A stretch of DNA of 64,000 bases. It comes from Nostoc sp. CENA543. Its GTDB lineage: Bacteria; Cyanobacteriota; Cyanobacteriia; Cyanobacteriales; Nostocaceae. The notes below the pieces were generated by a model. It was not told where the DNA came from. It was given only the letters and a program-made list of their open reading frames with translations, and searched no databases. The position numbers and the translations under genes were made by a program. Below are positions 47,152-55,878 of this stretch, piece after piece. The stretch lies in the NCBI RefSeq assembly GCF_002896875.1, contig NZ_CP023278.1, forward strand, positions 6,516,501 to 6,580,500. The letters are read 5' to 3'. Position 1 is the stretch's first letter. Each line of letters starts with the position of its first letter.

Positions 47152-47208
47152 GGACAAGGAAAGAATTTCCTCATACCCAGTACCCGATCCCCAATCACCA
47201 ATCCCCAA
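47128..47208. repeat. GGGGACT/CCCCAAT heptamers between convergent genes
   Basis: GGGAATGGGGACTGGGGACT and CCCGATCCCCAATCACCAAT oppose each other as imperfect hairpin arms between the 98-aa gene and the RsbW-like gene. Confidence 0.7.
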
Positions 47209-47209
47209 T

Positions 47210-47659
47210 TTACCGCCTCAAAGACAGACGGGGGCGGTTTTCCATTTGCTTACACAGTCTTAGTTCTGTCCCTTTGCGATTCCACTCTACTTGATCAAAA
47301 ATTTGGTGTAGCAGACACATACCTCTGCCACTTTCTGATTCATCAGGTGGTAAATAATCGGTTGGGTCTTCATTTTCACTATTCGTAGGACTAAAGCCAG
47401 AACCCTGGTCTGATATCACCCACCAATATTGATTGTCTATTAGGGAAAAGCGGACTACAACTTTTTTACTCGGATCAAGATTATTACCATGTTTAGCTGC
47501 ATTTACTAGGGCTTCTTGGAGTCCTAGCCGCAGTTCTGCTTGTAATTTGGCTGGAATTTCCGCCAAAAGTAAGTCTAAGATAGGACAGAGATAAAGCGTT
47601 GAGGCGAAACTAAGTGTGCCCCAATAACGTCCAACTGGACGAAGGGAAATGGTAATCAC
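47210..47659 (-). CDS. RsbW-like anti-sigma factor Ser/Thr kinase (HATPase)
   Basis: 149 residues with the GHKL ATPase fold of anti-sigma/anti-anti-sigma kinases: N-box LQEALVNAAKHGNNLDPS, G1 box ISDQGSGFSP, G2 region SESGRGMCLLHQIFDQVEW. No sensor or dimerisation domain, so not a histidine kinase. Expected to bind a partner (STAS anti-sigma factor antagonist or PP2C-linked sigma regulator), but none is adjacent. Upstream 411 bases (47660-48070) hold no gene. Confidence 0.85.
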   Translation of the reverse strand: MITISLRPVGRYWGTLSFASTLYLCPILDLLLAEIPAKLQAELRLGLQEALVNAAKHGNNLDPSKKVVVRFSLIDNQYWWVISDQGSGFSPTNSENEDPTDYLPPDESESGRGMCLLHQIFDQVEWNRKGTELRLCKQMENRPRLSLRR

Positions 47660-48070
47660 GAGAGAAACCCCATAGCTTTCATTTAGCTAGACATCAGTTA
47701 GTTTTTACGGACAGCCTGATATTATTTGAGGTAGTCATACTGCCTTCAAACTTACGTCTTGATTAATAGATATTGAAAATGCTGGGGAGCATTGACTCTG
47801 TTGATTTTGTGTGATTGTTGATACATAAAACGACTTGAATTCATTCATGCTATTACATTTAGCAAGTTGAAAAATCATAGGAATTACAGAGTTAATAAAG
47901 TTCTCTTGAAGTCGTCGATTTGTAATTTCAACAATCTTTTTATTAGTGGATAGAGCCTATGCAACTTTAGTTGTATGAGCAAAATTATTGATGTTTTGAT
48001 GTTAATCCGATTTTAGCATTTTTACTATGCAATAGACTACAAATTTGCAATTTGAGTTTTTTGTAAAGGA
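47660..48070. other. Gap upstream of RsbW-like gene
   Basis: AT-rich, without heptamer arrays or coding frames that I can support. The rlmD gene ends at 48071. Confidence 0.5.
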
Positions 48071-49453
48071 CTAAGTATCCTTGCCAAAATGTGATAACAC
48101 AAGAAAGGCGGCGGCTTCAACATGAGATGTTTGAGGGAAAAAATCGGCGGGTTGAATGCGTTCAATCGTGTACAAGTCATGTTCACAAAGTAATTTCAAA
48201 TCACGAGCTAGGGTAGCTACTTTGCAGCTGACGTAAACGATGCGCTCTGGTTTCGACAATAATAAAGATTCGATGACAGCGCGATCGCATCCCTTACGTG
48301 GCGGGTCTAGTATGACTACACTCGGTATTATTCCCATGTTTGGCAGTAATTTCTCAGCCGCACCCACTTTAAATGTTACGTTATGTATACTGTTGCGCTC
48401 GGCATTAGCGATCGCTTGTTGAACTGATTGAGTTTGTAATTCTATTCCTATAGCTTGCCGTACCTGCTTTGCTAGGGGCAAAGTTAACGTACCAATGCCG
48501 CAATAAGCATCAACTAAGACTTCATCACCCTGCAATTGTAGTTGTGACTGAATAACATTTAAGAGAGCTTCAGCAGTTTCCGTAGAAACTTGGAAAAATG
48601 TATCGGGGCGGACTTGAAATTCTAATCCCGCAAATGTTTCTCGCAGATACGGTATTCCTGCAATGCAGCGAGTTTCCGCACCGAAAATAGCATTGGTGCG
48701 CTGGGGGTTGTAATTTAATGACACTCCCACTAGCTGGGGATATCGCTTTAGCCAAATCTCGGCTTGCTTAGTAATTCTTGGTAAATCTTGATCTTTGACC
48801 ACCAAAGTTAATAACATTTCACCCGTCCGCCTACCAATGCGGAGACTCAAATGGCGAATTTGTCCTTGATGGCGGTTTTCATCATAAATTGTCCAGCCTT
48901 GCTGTTGAATATCTTGCTTAACTTCCGCTAATAACGGATTTAAGCGTGAATCCTGGACTGGACATTGATTTAAATTCACTAATTGATGGCTACCCTTTTG
49001 GTAATAACCAGCTTGTACTTGACCCGTAGTAGAAATATTTAATGGATAGGTGGACTTGTTGCGATAATCCAAAGGTGAGTGTGCTACGAGGACGGGATCT
49101 ACTGATGGTGCAGTAAAACCACCGATGCGTTGTAAAGCTTGGATAACCTGATCACGTTTGGCAATGATTTGATACTCATAATCAATATGTTGCCACTGAC
49201 AACCGCCACACTTGTCAGCCACAATGCAGCTAGGGCGAATGCGGTGTGGGGAAGGTTGTAATAATTCTTTAAGTTTGCCGTGAGCGTATTTAGGTTTGAC
49301 ATTTACCAAGCGTACCAGAGCGCGATCGCCTGGTACAGTATCCGGCACAAACACCACCCGTTCTTGAAAACGCCCCACACCGTCACCTGTATCGCTCAAA
49401 TCTGCGATCGTCAGTTCTATTAATTCACCCTGTTGCCAAATAGAATTAGTCAT
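48071..49453 (-). CDS. rlmD: 23S rRNA (uracil-C5)-methyltransferase RlmD-type
   Basis: 460-residue SAM-dependent RNA m5U methyltransferase of the RumA/RlmD/RlmCD group. N-terminal TRAM domain (GELIELTIADLSDTGDGVGR), four cluster cysteines Cys76, Cys82, Cys85 (ADKCGGCQWQH) and Cys164 (NQCPVQD), SAM site DAYCGIGTLTLPLA, DPPRKGCDRAVIE, and the nucleophilic Cys in IVYVSCKVATLARD. The exact rRNA position methylated cannot be read from sequence. The start ATG (MTN) is the last unit of a TGACTAA heptamer array running to 49484, so the leader is repeat DNA and has no ribosome binding site. Confidence 0.92.
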   Translation of the reverse strand: MTNSIWQQGELIELTIADLSDTGDGVGRFQERVVFVPDTVPGDRALVRLVNVKPKYAHGKLKELLQPSPHRIRPSCIVADKCGGCQWQHIDYEYQIIAKRDQVIQALQRIGGFTAPSVDPVLVAHSPLDYRNKSTYPLNISTTGQVQAGYYQKGSHQLVNLNQCPVQDSRLNPLLAEVKQDIQQQGWTIYDENRHQGQIRHLSLRIGRRTGEMLLTLVVKDQDLPRITKQAEIWLKRYPQLVGVSLNYNPQRTNAIFGAETRCIAGIPYLRETFAGLEFQVRPDTFFQVSTETAEALLNVIQSQLQLQGDEVLVDAYCGIGTLTLPLAKQVRQAIGIELQTQSVQQAIANAERNSIHNVTFKVGAAEKLLPNMGIIPSVVILDPPRKGCDRAVIESLLLSKPERIVYVSCKVATLARDLKLLCEHDLYTIERIQPADFFPQTSHVEAAAFLVLSHFGKDT

Positions 49454-49530
49454 TAGTCATTAGTCAATAGTCAACAGTCAACAGTTATTCTTTCCCCGTT
49501 CCCCCTGCCCCCTGCCCCCTGCCCTCATTC
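49447..49530. repeat. TGACTAA and CCCCTGC heptamers, overlapping the rlmD start
   Basis: GTCATTAGTCATTAGTCAAT and AGTCAACAGTCAACAGT, then CCCCCTGCCCCCTGCCCCCT. The rlmD start codon (49451-49453) lies inside the first unit. Confidence 0.88.
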
Positions 49531-49600
49531 TTCCCCTCTTCACTTCTGTACCTCCAACTCGTTAAACTAACAAATAATATTTCGCGTGATTTAAATAATC

Positions 49601-50086
49601 ATGACTGTAATTAGCCAAGTTATTCTCAAAGCCGACGACGAACTGCGTTATCCCAGCAGTGGCGAACTCAAGAGCATTAAAGAGTTCTTGCAAACTGGTG
49701 AACAAAGAACACGCATTGCTGCTACCTTAGCGGAAAACGAAAAAAAGATAGTCCAGGAAGCCACCAAAAAACTTTGGCAGAAGCGTCCTGATTTTATCGC
49801 ACCTGGCGGTAACGCTTACGGTGATAAACAGCGCGCTTTGTGCATCCGTGACTATGGCTGGTACTTACGCCTAATTACCTACGGTGTACTTGCTGGCGAT
49901 AAAGAACCAATTGAAAGCATTGGTTTAATCGGAGTGCGGGAAATGTATAACTCCTTGGGTGTACCTGTTCCTGGAATGGTAGAAGCTATCAATTGCCTAA
50001 AAACAGCATCTTTAGACTTATTAAGTGCAGAAGATGCAGCAGCCACAGCCCCTTACTTCGATTACATCATTCAAGCGATGTCTTAG
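49601..50086 (+). CDS. apcD: Allophycocyanin-B alpha chain
   Basis: Phycobilisome core terminal emitter subunit that passes energy to photosystem I (and in part II). 161 residues, the normal length. Chromophore cysteine Cys81 in [23 protein letters not shown] and [10 protein letters not shown] are typical. The N-terminus [20 protein letters not shown] marks the ApcD type rather than ApcA. Monocistronic, as usual for apcD; upstream are heptamer repeats, downstream a terminator-like structure. Confidence 0.93.
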   Translation: MTVISQVILKADDELRYPSSGELKSIKEFLQTGEQRTRIAATLAENEKKIVQEATKKLWQKRPDFIAPGGNAYGDKQRALCIRDYGWYLRLITYGVLAGDKEPIESIGLIGVREMYNSLGVPVPGMVEAINCLKTASLDLLSAEDAAATAPYFDYIIQAMS

Positions 50087-50187
50087 TAATTAAGTTTAAG
50101 CTGGTTCTACAACTGTGCTTCTAATCTACTAGATTGAGTGTGAAGTCTTAACCTCATACATCGATAAAATCTCCAATTTGATCATAC

Positions 50188-50250
50188 CTCCCCACATTTG
50201 GTTGTGGCTGTGGCCAGTTCTGTGTCAAGTTACCAACCAGAGGTGGGGAA
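50188..50250 (+). terminator. Terminator-like structure after apcD
   Basis: CTCCCCAC and TTTGGTTG on the left pair with CAACCAGA and GTGGGGA on the right, followed by AAATTTTATTT. Confidence 0.6.
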
Positions 50251-50259
50251 ATTTTATTT

Positions 50260-50470
50260 AGTCAATGGTCAATAGTCAATAGTCAATAGTCAATAGTCAA
50301 TACTTATTACTCAATAGTCATTACTCATTACTCATTACTCATTACTCATTACTCATTACTCAGCACTCATTACTTCTACCTTGTCTCCCTTGTCGCCCTT
50401 ATCCCCAGTCCCCAGTCCCCAGTCCCCAGTCCCCAGTCCCCAGTCCCCAGTCCCCAATCCCCAGTCCCAA
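50260..50470. repeat. Three consecutive heptamer arrays
   Basis: GTCAATA units (50261-50312), TTACTCA units (about 50325-50361) and GTCCCCA units (50402-50467, about nine copies). Confidence 0.92.
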
Positions 50471-50482
50471 TACAAACAAAAA

Positions 50483-50512
50483 GCCGACAACCTTGTTCAC
50501 AAGACTGTCGGC
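50483..50512. other. Hairpin GCCGACA/TGTCGGC
   Basis: GCCGACA (50483-50489) pairs with TGTCGGC (50506-50512), with an inner CTTG/CAAG pair. No long T-run; purpose unclear. Confidence 0.5.
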
Positions 50513-51106
50513 AATTAGTGTGTTCCCTATTAATGACTCGGCTAGAGTTCAGTAATGAGGTAATCATCTCAATTTGTTCACGGAGATCCAAGGATCTTAA
50601 TCATAAATCTATGTGATTGTTATCACTTAACTTTTTAAAAAAGGCTGCATATCTAGGTAAATTATGTCACCAGTACGAAAGCAAAACTACTTATAATAGC
50701 AAATTCACGTAAAAAAATCGCAAAATTTAGCTTTTTTTTAATCATGATTACGGATCGAAAAAAAATAAGTTCTGCTGTGCTACGTTCTGTGTCTGAGCGA
50801 TATCAGGAAAGAATAGGAAGGTTGATTTTCTCTGGATATGTGTTTTGTTCTTGAAGTTGAGCCTCCTTCTATCTGCTATCTGTTATGTTGACACTGCACC
50901 ATCATGGGAAAGAATTTTTAACAACAACAAAATTTTATATTTCTTTATATTTATAGTAATTTTCCTGTTGAGCAGGAGTTTAATCAGTTTTTCTAGGGAT
51001 GTTGTTGTAGGTTTTATTTGGATTTGTGGATAATTAATTAACTATGATACTCTGTTTTAAATCAAGCGATTGCTTTATTTAAATTTCCGAGAGTTAATAA
51101 ATAGAA

Positions 51107-51133
51107 AAGCCAGTAATATAAGTTTACTGGCTT
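51107..51133 (-). terminator. Terminator after glgA (51155-52633)
   Basis: AAGCCAGTAA (51107-51116) pairs with TTACTGGCTT (51124-51133), 22 bases past the stop on the minus strand. Confidence 0.75.
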
Positions 51134-51154
51134 CATTAAATAAATACAGTGGGA

Positions 51155-52633
51155 TTACCACTTATATCTAATCCAGTCGTAAATACTTAAGTATTCTGTG
51201 CCTGGGTAATTCCACGAATAGTCATATTTCATACCCTGAGTAGCTAGTTTTTGAAACTCTTCAGGAGACTGATACCACAAGTCAATTGCTCGATTCATTG
51301 CTGATTCTAAAGCATGATTATCAGTTTGATAAAAGACATAACCATTACGTTTTTCTGCTGGTAAATCTGGGTCGTAATCACGGTCAAATACTGTGTTGAC
51401 CAATCCACCAACACCCCGCACTATAGGGACAGTACCATACTTTAACCCAATCATTTGGGTTAAACCACAGGGTTCATAATTGCTGGGAACAACAATCATG
51501 TCTGCCCCAGCATAAATGAGGTGAGATAATTCTTCATTAAAGCCCAGTTCTAAATGAACATCTGGGTTACTATTCAAAAATGCTTTTTCATGACGAAAAT
51601 GGTCGTTAATTCTGGGTTCTGTGGCTGAACCTAGCAAGACAAATTGTGCTTCTTTATTCAGGGAATGATAAATGGCGTGGTGGACAAGATGCACACCTTT
51701 TTGATGATCTAAGCGACCGATATAAGCAATGATGGGTTTATCAGAGGCACGGAGCATTAATCGCTCACGCAAAGCTTTTTTGTTATATATTTTTTGTTCA
51801 AAATCGTCGGCAGTGTAGTTATACGGTATGTAACGGTCAATTTCTGGATTCCAAAAATCGTAATCGATACCGTTGAGTACCCCTTTAAATTTATCTCGCT
51901 GCAAATGCAAAGTATGACCTAAACCACAGCCGACTTCTGTATGTTGAGCTTCAAAAGCGTGGTGGGGTGAAACTGTGGTGACTGCATTGGAGTAAACAAT
52001 CCCCCCTTTCATGTAGTTCAATGCAAAGGGATTGAAGTTGTCACGCAGCTTATCGTATTGGAAGTAATAGGATTCTCGATTTAAACCGGTAGCCCAAAGA
52101 GTTTTAACACCTCCAATTCCTTGATGTTTAAAGTTGTGGATGGTGTAACAAACCCGTTGATGTGCCATGCCATGATACTTGTAAATTTCGTACAGCATGA
52201 CGGGAATTAAGCCTGTTTGCCAGTCATGGCAATGAATGATATCAGGACGCTTATTGCTTTGATGGAGAAATTCTAAAGCAGCTTTGCTAAAGAAGGCAAA
52301 GCGCATATCATCATCGTCACAACCGTAGTAGCAACCACGATTGAAGAAATTATCTTCTGAGTGGGGTTCAATGAAGAAACACACCCGTCCATGTACCCAA
52401 CCGCAGTAAACGGTACAGTGAATTGCCCCACCAAACCAAGGCACAGATAAGTTTAAGTAAGCCTCATGTAACCCCCAAATATGGTCGTAACGCATACAAT
52501 CATACTTGGGTAAAATTAGTTCGACGCAATTGCCCCGAATGTCTAATTCTCGACTCAAACCGTAAACGACATCCCCTAAACCTCCTGCCTTAATTACAGG
52601 AGCGCATTCCGAGGCAATCTGTACTATGTACAT
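51155..52633 (-). CDS. glgA: Glycogen synthase, GlgA2-type
   Basis: ADP-glucose-dependent glycogen synthase, GT5 family, 492 residues. The N-terminal ADP-glucose loop is KAGGLGDVVYGLSREL (Lys15), then HCHDWQTGLIPVML, TIHNFKHQGIGG, VLNGIDYDFWNP, IGRLDHQKGVHLV and the C-terminal SNYEPCGLTQMIGLKYGTVP with the catalytic Glu. It differs clearly from the second copy at 59998-61416; cyanobacteria commonly carry GlgA1 and GlgA2, the latter nearer plant SSIII/IV and associated with chain priming in some strains. Assignment as GlgA2 is by elimination and memory. Confidence 0.92.
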   Translation of the reverse strand: MYIVQIASECAPVIKAGGLGDVVYGLSRELDIRGNCVELILPKYDCMRYDHIWGLHEAYLNLSVPWFGGAIHCTVYCGWVHGRVCFFIEPHSEDNFFNRGCYYGCDDDDMRFAFFSKAALEFLHQSNKRPDIIHCHDWQTGLIPVMLYEIYKYHGMAHQRVCYTIHNFKHQGIGGVKTLWATGLNRESYYFQYDKLRDNFNPFALNYMKGGIVYSNAVTTVSPHHAFEAQHTEVGCGLGHTLHLQRDKFKGVLNGIDYDFWNPEIDRYIPYNYTADDFEQKIYNKKALRERLMLRASDKPIIAYIGRLDHQKGVHLVHHAIYHSLNKEAQFVLLGSATEPRINDHFRHEKAFLNSNPDVHLELGFNEELSHLIYAGADMIVVPSNYEPCGLTQMIGLKYGTVPIVRGVGGLVNTVFDRDYDPDLPAEKRNGYVFYQTDNHALESAMNRAIDLWYQSPEEFQKLATQGMKYDYSWNYPGTEYLSIYDWIRYKW

Positions 52634-52980
52634 TCCTAGTCCTCGCTTTACAAAAGTTTATCTTTACTATACATCCCAGTATATGAAAGATTTACTCATT
52701 GACAACCGAGTGTTTGAGTGATAAACGCACATAGATTACCTGAAACTTAGATTTATTCACTAAAAGTTCAAGATTTCTTGACTTGATTCAACACTCCACT
52801 CACCACTCATCACCGGCTAAACGCCGCGCTACCGCTAACATCACCAGCTAAACGCCTCACTTCCGCTAACACCACTCAAATCAATTCAAAATTAAAGAAT
52901 TGATTACTCATTACTCATTACTCATTACTCATTACTCATTACTCAGCACCGGCTAAACGCCGCGCTACCGCTAACAGCAC
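52634..52980. other. Gap with several dispersed repeats
   Basis: Contains tandem and single TAAACGCC-type units (52809-52985) and a TTACTCA array (52905-52948). No gene seen. Confidence 0.7.
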
Positions 52981-52985
52981 TCACC
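52809..52985 (+). repeat. Three TAAACGCC-type repeats with TTACTCA array
   Basis: Units near 52812, 52841 and 52949 read CGGCTAAACGCCGCGCTACC with GCTAACA (the middle one AGCTAAACGCCTCACTTCCG). The last runs into CACTCACC, which contains the stop codon of the KaiB-domain gene. Confidence 0.88.
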
Positions 52986-53736
52986 AATTCTCTTTCGCTC
53001 CTAACATTTGTAGAAGTTTTTCGGGATTATCTAAATCACCAACTAGACGGCGAATGGGATGAGGCCAAACTTTTACTAGGGTGGGAGTGGCAGATACTTG
53101 ATCAATTTCTGCTTGTTCAGGATTCGTTAAAACATCAATGACTTTCATTGTGTAGGGGTATCGTAGCGATCGCTCTAATTGTTCATGTAGATTCTTAAGG
53201 ATACGTTCTGTATTGGCACTATGTCCGGCGACAAATAAACGCAGAACATAGGGCTTGATTTGAGTCTTTTGTATTGGTCTAGCTGGAGGATAATATCTTG
53301 GTGCTGGTTCAGAAAGGTCTAAATTGACGACTAGATCATGTTCTTCCCAGAGTTGAGGAAATGCGGATTGATAGGTGGATAGTACCATGCGATCGCACAA
53401 CCCATCCTGCCAAGGCGCAGGTTGCCATACCAAGTCATTAGTCTCGAAAATTGCATTCAATATAGCCTGATGCTTCATTACCAATGGATAAGCTTCCGCG
53501 AATGTCTTCACTTGCTGGGTTTGCGGATCTAACCAGTGGTCAATAGTAGCTGTATAACATGGAACCAGAAAATGAGGCGGTTCTGGTAAATCGAGAATTT
53601 CTTGCAAAGCAGTACATAGATGCGAATGCCATCGACCTTGCTTATCAGGGTCAATACAGTAAATTAAATCTCCTCCTGGTGTGAATAGGGCAATTCCCTT
53701 GAATAACTGAGGTTGAAATAGCTTATCTGTAGTCAA
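52981..53736 (-). CDS. KaiB-domain protein (251 aa)
   Basis: Two parts. Residues 1 to about 160 form an uncharacterised domain (FKGIALFTPGGDLIYCIDPD at the start). Residues about 163-247 are clearly KaiB-like: YVLRLFVAGHSANTERILKN, TMKVIDVLTNPEQAEIDQV, SATPTLVKVWPHPIRRLVGD, LDNPEKLLQMLG. KaiB is the fold-switching clock protein; this is not the core clock subunit, which is about 100 residues and next to kaiA/kaiC. The only usable start is TTG at 53734-53736, since an in-frame stop lies just upstream. The TGA stop is within a dispersed repeat. It follows pilT on the same strand with 122 bases of heptamer repeats between. Confidence 0.88.
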   Translation of the reverse strand: MTTDKLFQPQLFKGIALFTPGGDLIYCIDPDKQGRWHSHLCTALQEILDLPEPPHFLVPCYTATIDHWLDPQTQQVKTFAEAYPLVMKHQAILNAIFETNDLVWQPAPWQDGLCDRMVLSTYQSAFPQLWEEHDLVVNLDLSEPAPRYYPPARPIQKTQIKPYVLRLFVAGHSANTERILKNLHEQLERSLRYPYTMKVIDVLTNPEQAEIDQVSATPTLVKVWPHPIRRLVGDLDNPEKLLQMLGAKENW

Positions 53737-53748
53737 GTTAATTTATTT

Positions 53749-53858
53749 AGGGGACTGGGGACTGGGGACTGGGGCATGGGTTATGGGGCATGGGGCATGG
53801 GGTAAAATCTTTTCTACACCCTTACACCCTTACACCCCTACACCCTTACACCCCTACC
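53749..53858. repeat. GGGGACT, GGGGCAT and ACACCCTT heptamers
   Basis: GGGGACTGGGGACTGGGGAC, GGCATGGGGCATGGGG and TACACCCTTACACCCCTACA fill the whole gap between pilT and the KaiB-domain gene. Confidence 0.88.
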
Positions 53859-55166
53859 TTAAACTCTTCCTCGGAGGAACTGAGCCATTTCATTAGGCGT
53901 TGGAGACATTTCTAAGGCTGTTTCTTCAGTGATGCGACCTTCTTGATAAAGGTTGAGCAACGACTGGTTCATAGTAATCATACCGTCAAAACCAGCTTGC
54001 TTCATCAATTCGGTAATTTCATCATACTTACCATCTTTGATCCATTCTTTAATTGCCTCTGTATTAATCAGGATATCGTGGAAAGCTGCCCGCTTGCCGT
54101 CAGTTGTCCGGCACAAGCCTTGAGCAATGACTGCCACTAAAGATTCTGCCAGTGCTACCCGCATCGCATCTTGTTCTTCACCTGAATAGAGGTTCAAAAT
54201 CCGTTCAATGGTTTTTACCGCACTGTTAGTGTGCAGAGTTCCCATTACTAAGTGACCAGTTTGAGCAGCTTTTAAAGCTGTGTTGACGGTTTCTTTGTCC
54301 CGCATTTCACCCACTAGAATCAAATCTGGGTCTTCCCGCAAAGCTGCCTTTAAGGCATTATCGAATTTTCGGGTGTGCATCCCCACTTCCCGTTGCTTCA
54401 CTAAAGATTTACGGCTTTGATGCACAAATTCCACAGGGTCTTCAATGGTGATGATGTGTTTAGCCATTTCTCGGTTGATATAGTCAATCATGGCTGCCAT
54501 TGTTGTGGATTTACCAGAACCCGTGGGGCCTGTCACCAGAATTAAGCCTTTGTGATAATGACAAATATCACGGAAGACAGGCGGTAATCTCAATTGATCA
54601 ATAGACAGAATTTTTAAAGGAATCAACCGCAGAACCATTGCATAGCCTTTGAGCGAGTCAAAGACGTTAATCCGAACACGGGCAAATTCGTACTGAGTCG
54701 CACCATCAAATTCTAGATGTTCTTGGAATCTTTGAATTTCTGCCTCACTCATTACCTCTCGCAACCAACTCATGAAGATTGCTTTGTCCGTTTCTGGGTA
54801 GTCTGTAGGGGTAATCTCTCCTCGGTTACGGAAGCGGGGGACTTCACCTATTCCTAAGTGAATATCCGAATAACCTTTATCAAAGGCTTCCTTAATAATC
54901 TCACCTAAAGTTAGCCCTGAACTAGCAGGACTAGCAACAGGCATTGGTGGTGGCATTCCCGGACGGTGCGCCGCCGCAGGAGGAGCTGGAACTGGGGGAG
55001 GTGGTGCGGCTTGTCCGCCACTTCTATTCACTGAAGACATATCCAATGTTTGGGTATATTGGCGTTGCGTCATCACATTTGGGGGTGGTGGCGGTGGCGG
55101 CGGTGCTGGCGGCACATTTCTCACAGTCACAGAGTTTGGATTGGAGGAATTGGCTGGTTCTGTCAT
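53859..55166 (-). CDS. pilT: Type IV pilus retraction ATPase PilT, with proline-rich head
   Basis: 435-residue hexameric AAA-type motor that disassembles type IV pili. The core from about residue 85 (TLGEIIKEAFDKGYSDIHLG) carries Walker A GPTGSGKST, the Asp box ITIEDPVEFVHQ, Walker B EDPDLILVGEMRD and the His box TGHLVMGTLHTNSA; all intact. The first 75-80 residues are an unusual Pro/Ala-rich tail containing PPPPPPPP and PPPPVPAPPA. Stand-alone, not next to pilB/pilC, so more like the second cyanobacterial copy (PilT2, linked to phototaxis direction in Synechocystis); that is inference. Confidence 0.94.
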   Translation of the reverse strand: MTEPANSSNPNSVTVRNVPPAPPPPPPPPNVMTQRQYTQTLDMSSVNRSGGQAAPPPPVPAPPAAAHRPGMPPPMPVASPASSGLTLGEIIKEAFDKGYSDIHLGIGEVPRFRNRGEITPTDYPETDKAIFMSWLREVMSEAEIQRFQEHLEFDGATQYEFARVRINVFDSLKGYAMVLRLIPLKILSIDQLRLPPVFRDICHYHKGLILVTGPTGSGKSTTMAAMIDYINREMAKHIITIEDPVEFVHQSRKSLVKQREVGMHTRKFDNALKAALREDPDLILVGEMRDKETVNTALKAAQTGHLVMGTLHTNSAVKTIERILNLYSGEEQDAMRVALAESLVAVIAQGLCRTTDGKRAAFHDILINTEAIKEWIKDGKYDEITELMKQAGFDGMITMNQSLLNLYQEGRITEETALEMSPTPNEMAQFLRGRV

Positions 55167-55878
55167 ATATCTTTAGAATTTCGCAGTCAAACAGGGAATG
55201 AGTAGAAATCTTGGCTCAACAGCTTGGGAATTTAGAAAACAGGGAACTTCAGGCTTCTGACTAATGTGAGAGGGTTCTGTAACACTCTGTTACATTGCTT
55301 TTGTTGGCTTTGTATAGTTTGTGACGCTAAAATAAAAACAAAAAAAATAACTATACATAAACTGGTTTAGCCTAAGAGTTTCAGAAAAAACCTCAGTAAA
55401 TATATTGTTAATAAATAGTGTTTGATAATGCAGAAAAATACGTCACTGAGGTTGCAATATTTTAAATGAGAAATTAAATGAGAGAAGTTTGGCTGTGTTG
55501 ACTATAAGTGACTAGCAGTTAACAGTGAAATCATCCGTAGATAATTTGTTGAGTCCGTTGAGACAATTATGAGAAACATCGCCATTTTTTATAAGAAATG
55601 TTAAGCATAATGCTACTCACAAGCCTGAAATAAACTTTTTGGTCAAATGATTTTTAGCTGCTATGCCTGAAGATAGATATTAAAAGTGGTATTTATGGTG
55701 AAATGTGAACTCAACTTTACATTCATAGTTACAAAAAATTAATTGTAAAGTTTAATAAATAAACCCTCATTTTTGCGGATGAGTTTTATATACTGAAACT
55801 TCATTGAATCATTCAGTTGCTTGCTCAAGCGAGATATTACTGAAATTAAATTTTGCTGTGTACTTAGGAGGAAAAGTC
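55167..55878. other. AT-rich gap upstream of membrane protein gene
   Basis: 712 bases between divergent genes, without heptamer arrays and without a supportable coding frame. Confidence 0.5.

Larger units (their letters stand above)
50087..51154. other. 1.07-kb gap rich in heptamer repeats
   Basis: Holds the apcD terminator (50188-50250), the arrays at 50260-50470, a hairpin at 50483-50512, an AT-rich remainder and the glgA terminator (51107-51133). Frames of 60-70 codons here come from repeats or AT-rich sequence and lack support. Confidence 0.6.

Noticed and set aside
50376-50591. 71-codon frame on the minus strand
   Set aside because: Its second half is translated CCCCAGT heptamer ([15 protein letters not shown]), an artefact of the repeat.
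50845-51033. 62-codon hydrophobic plus-strand frame
   Set aside because: AT-rich DNA gives hydrophobic codons by chance; no ribosome site or family signal, so left out though not excluded.
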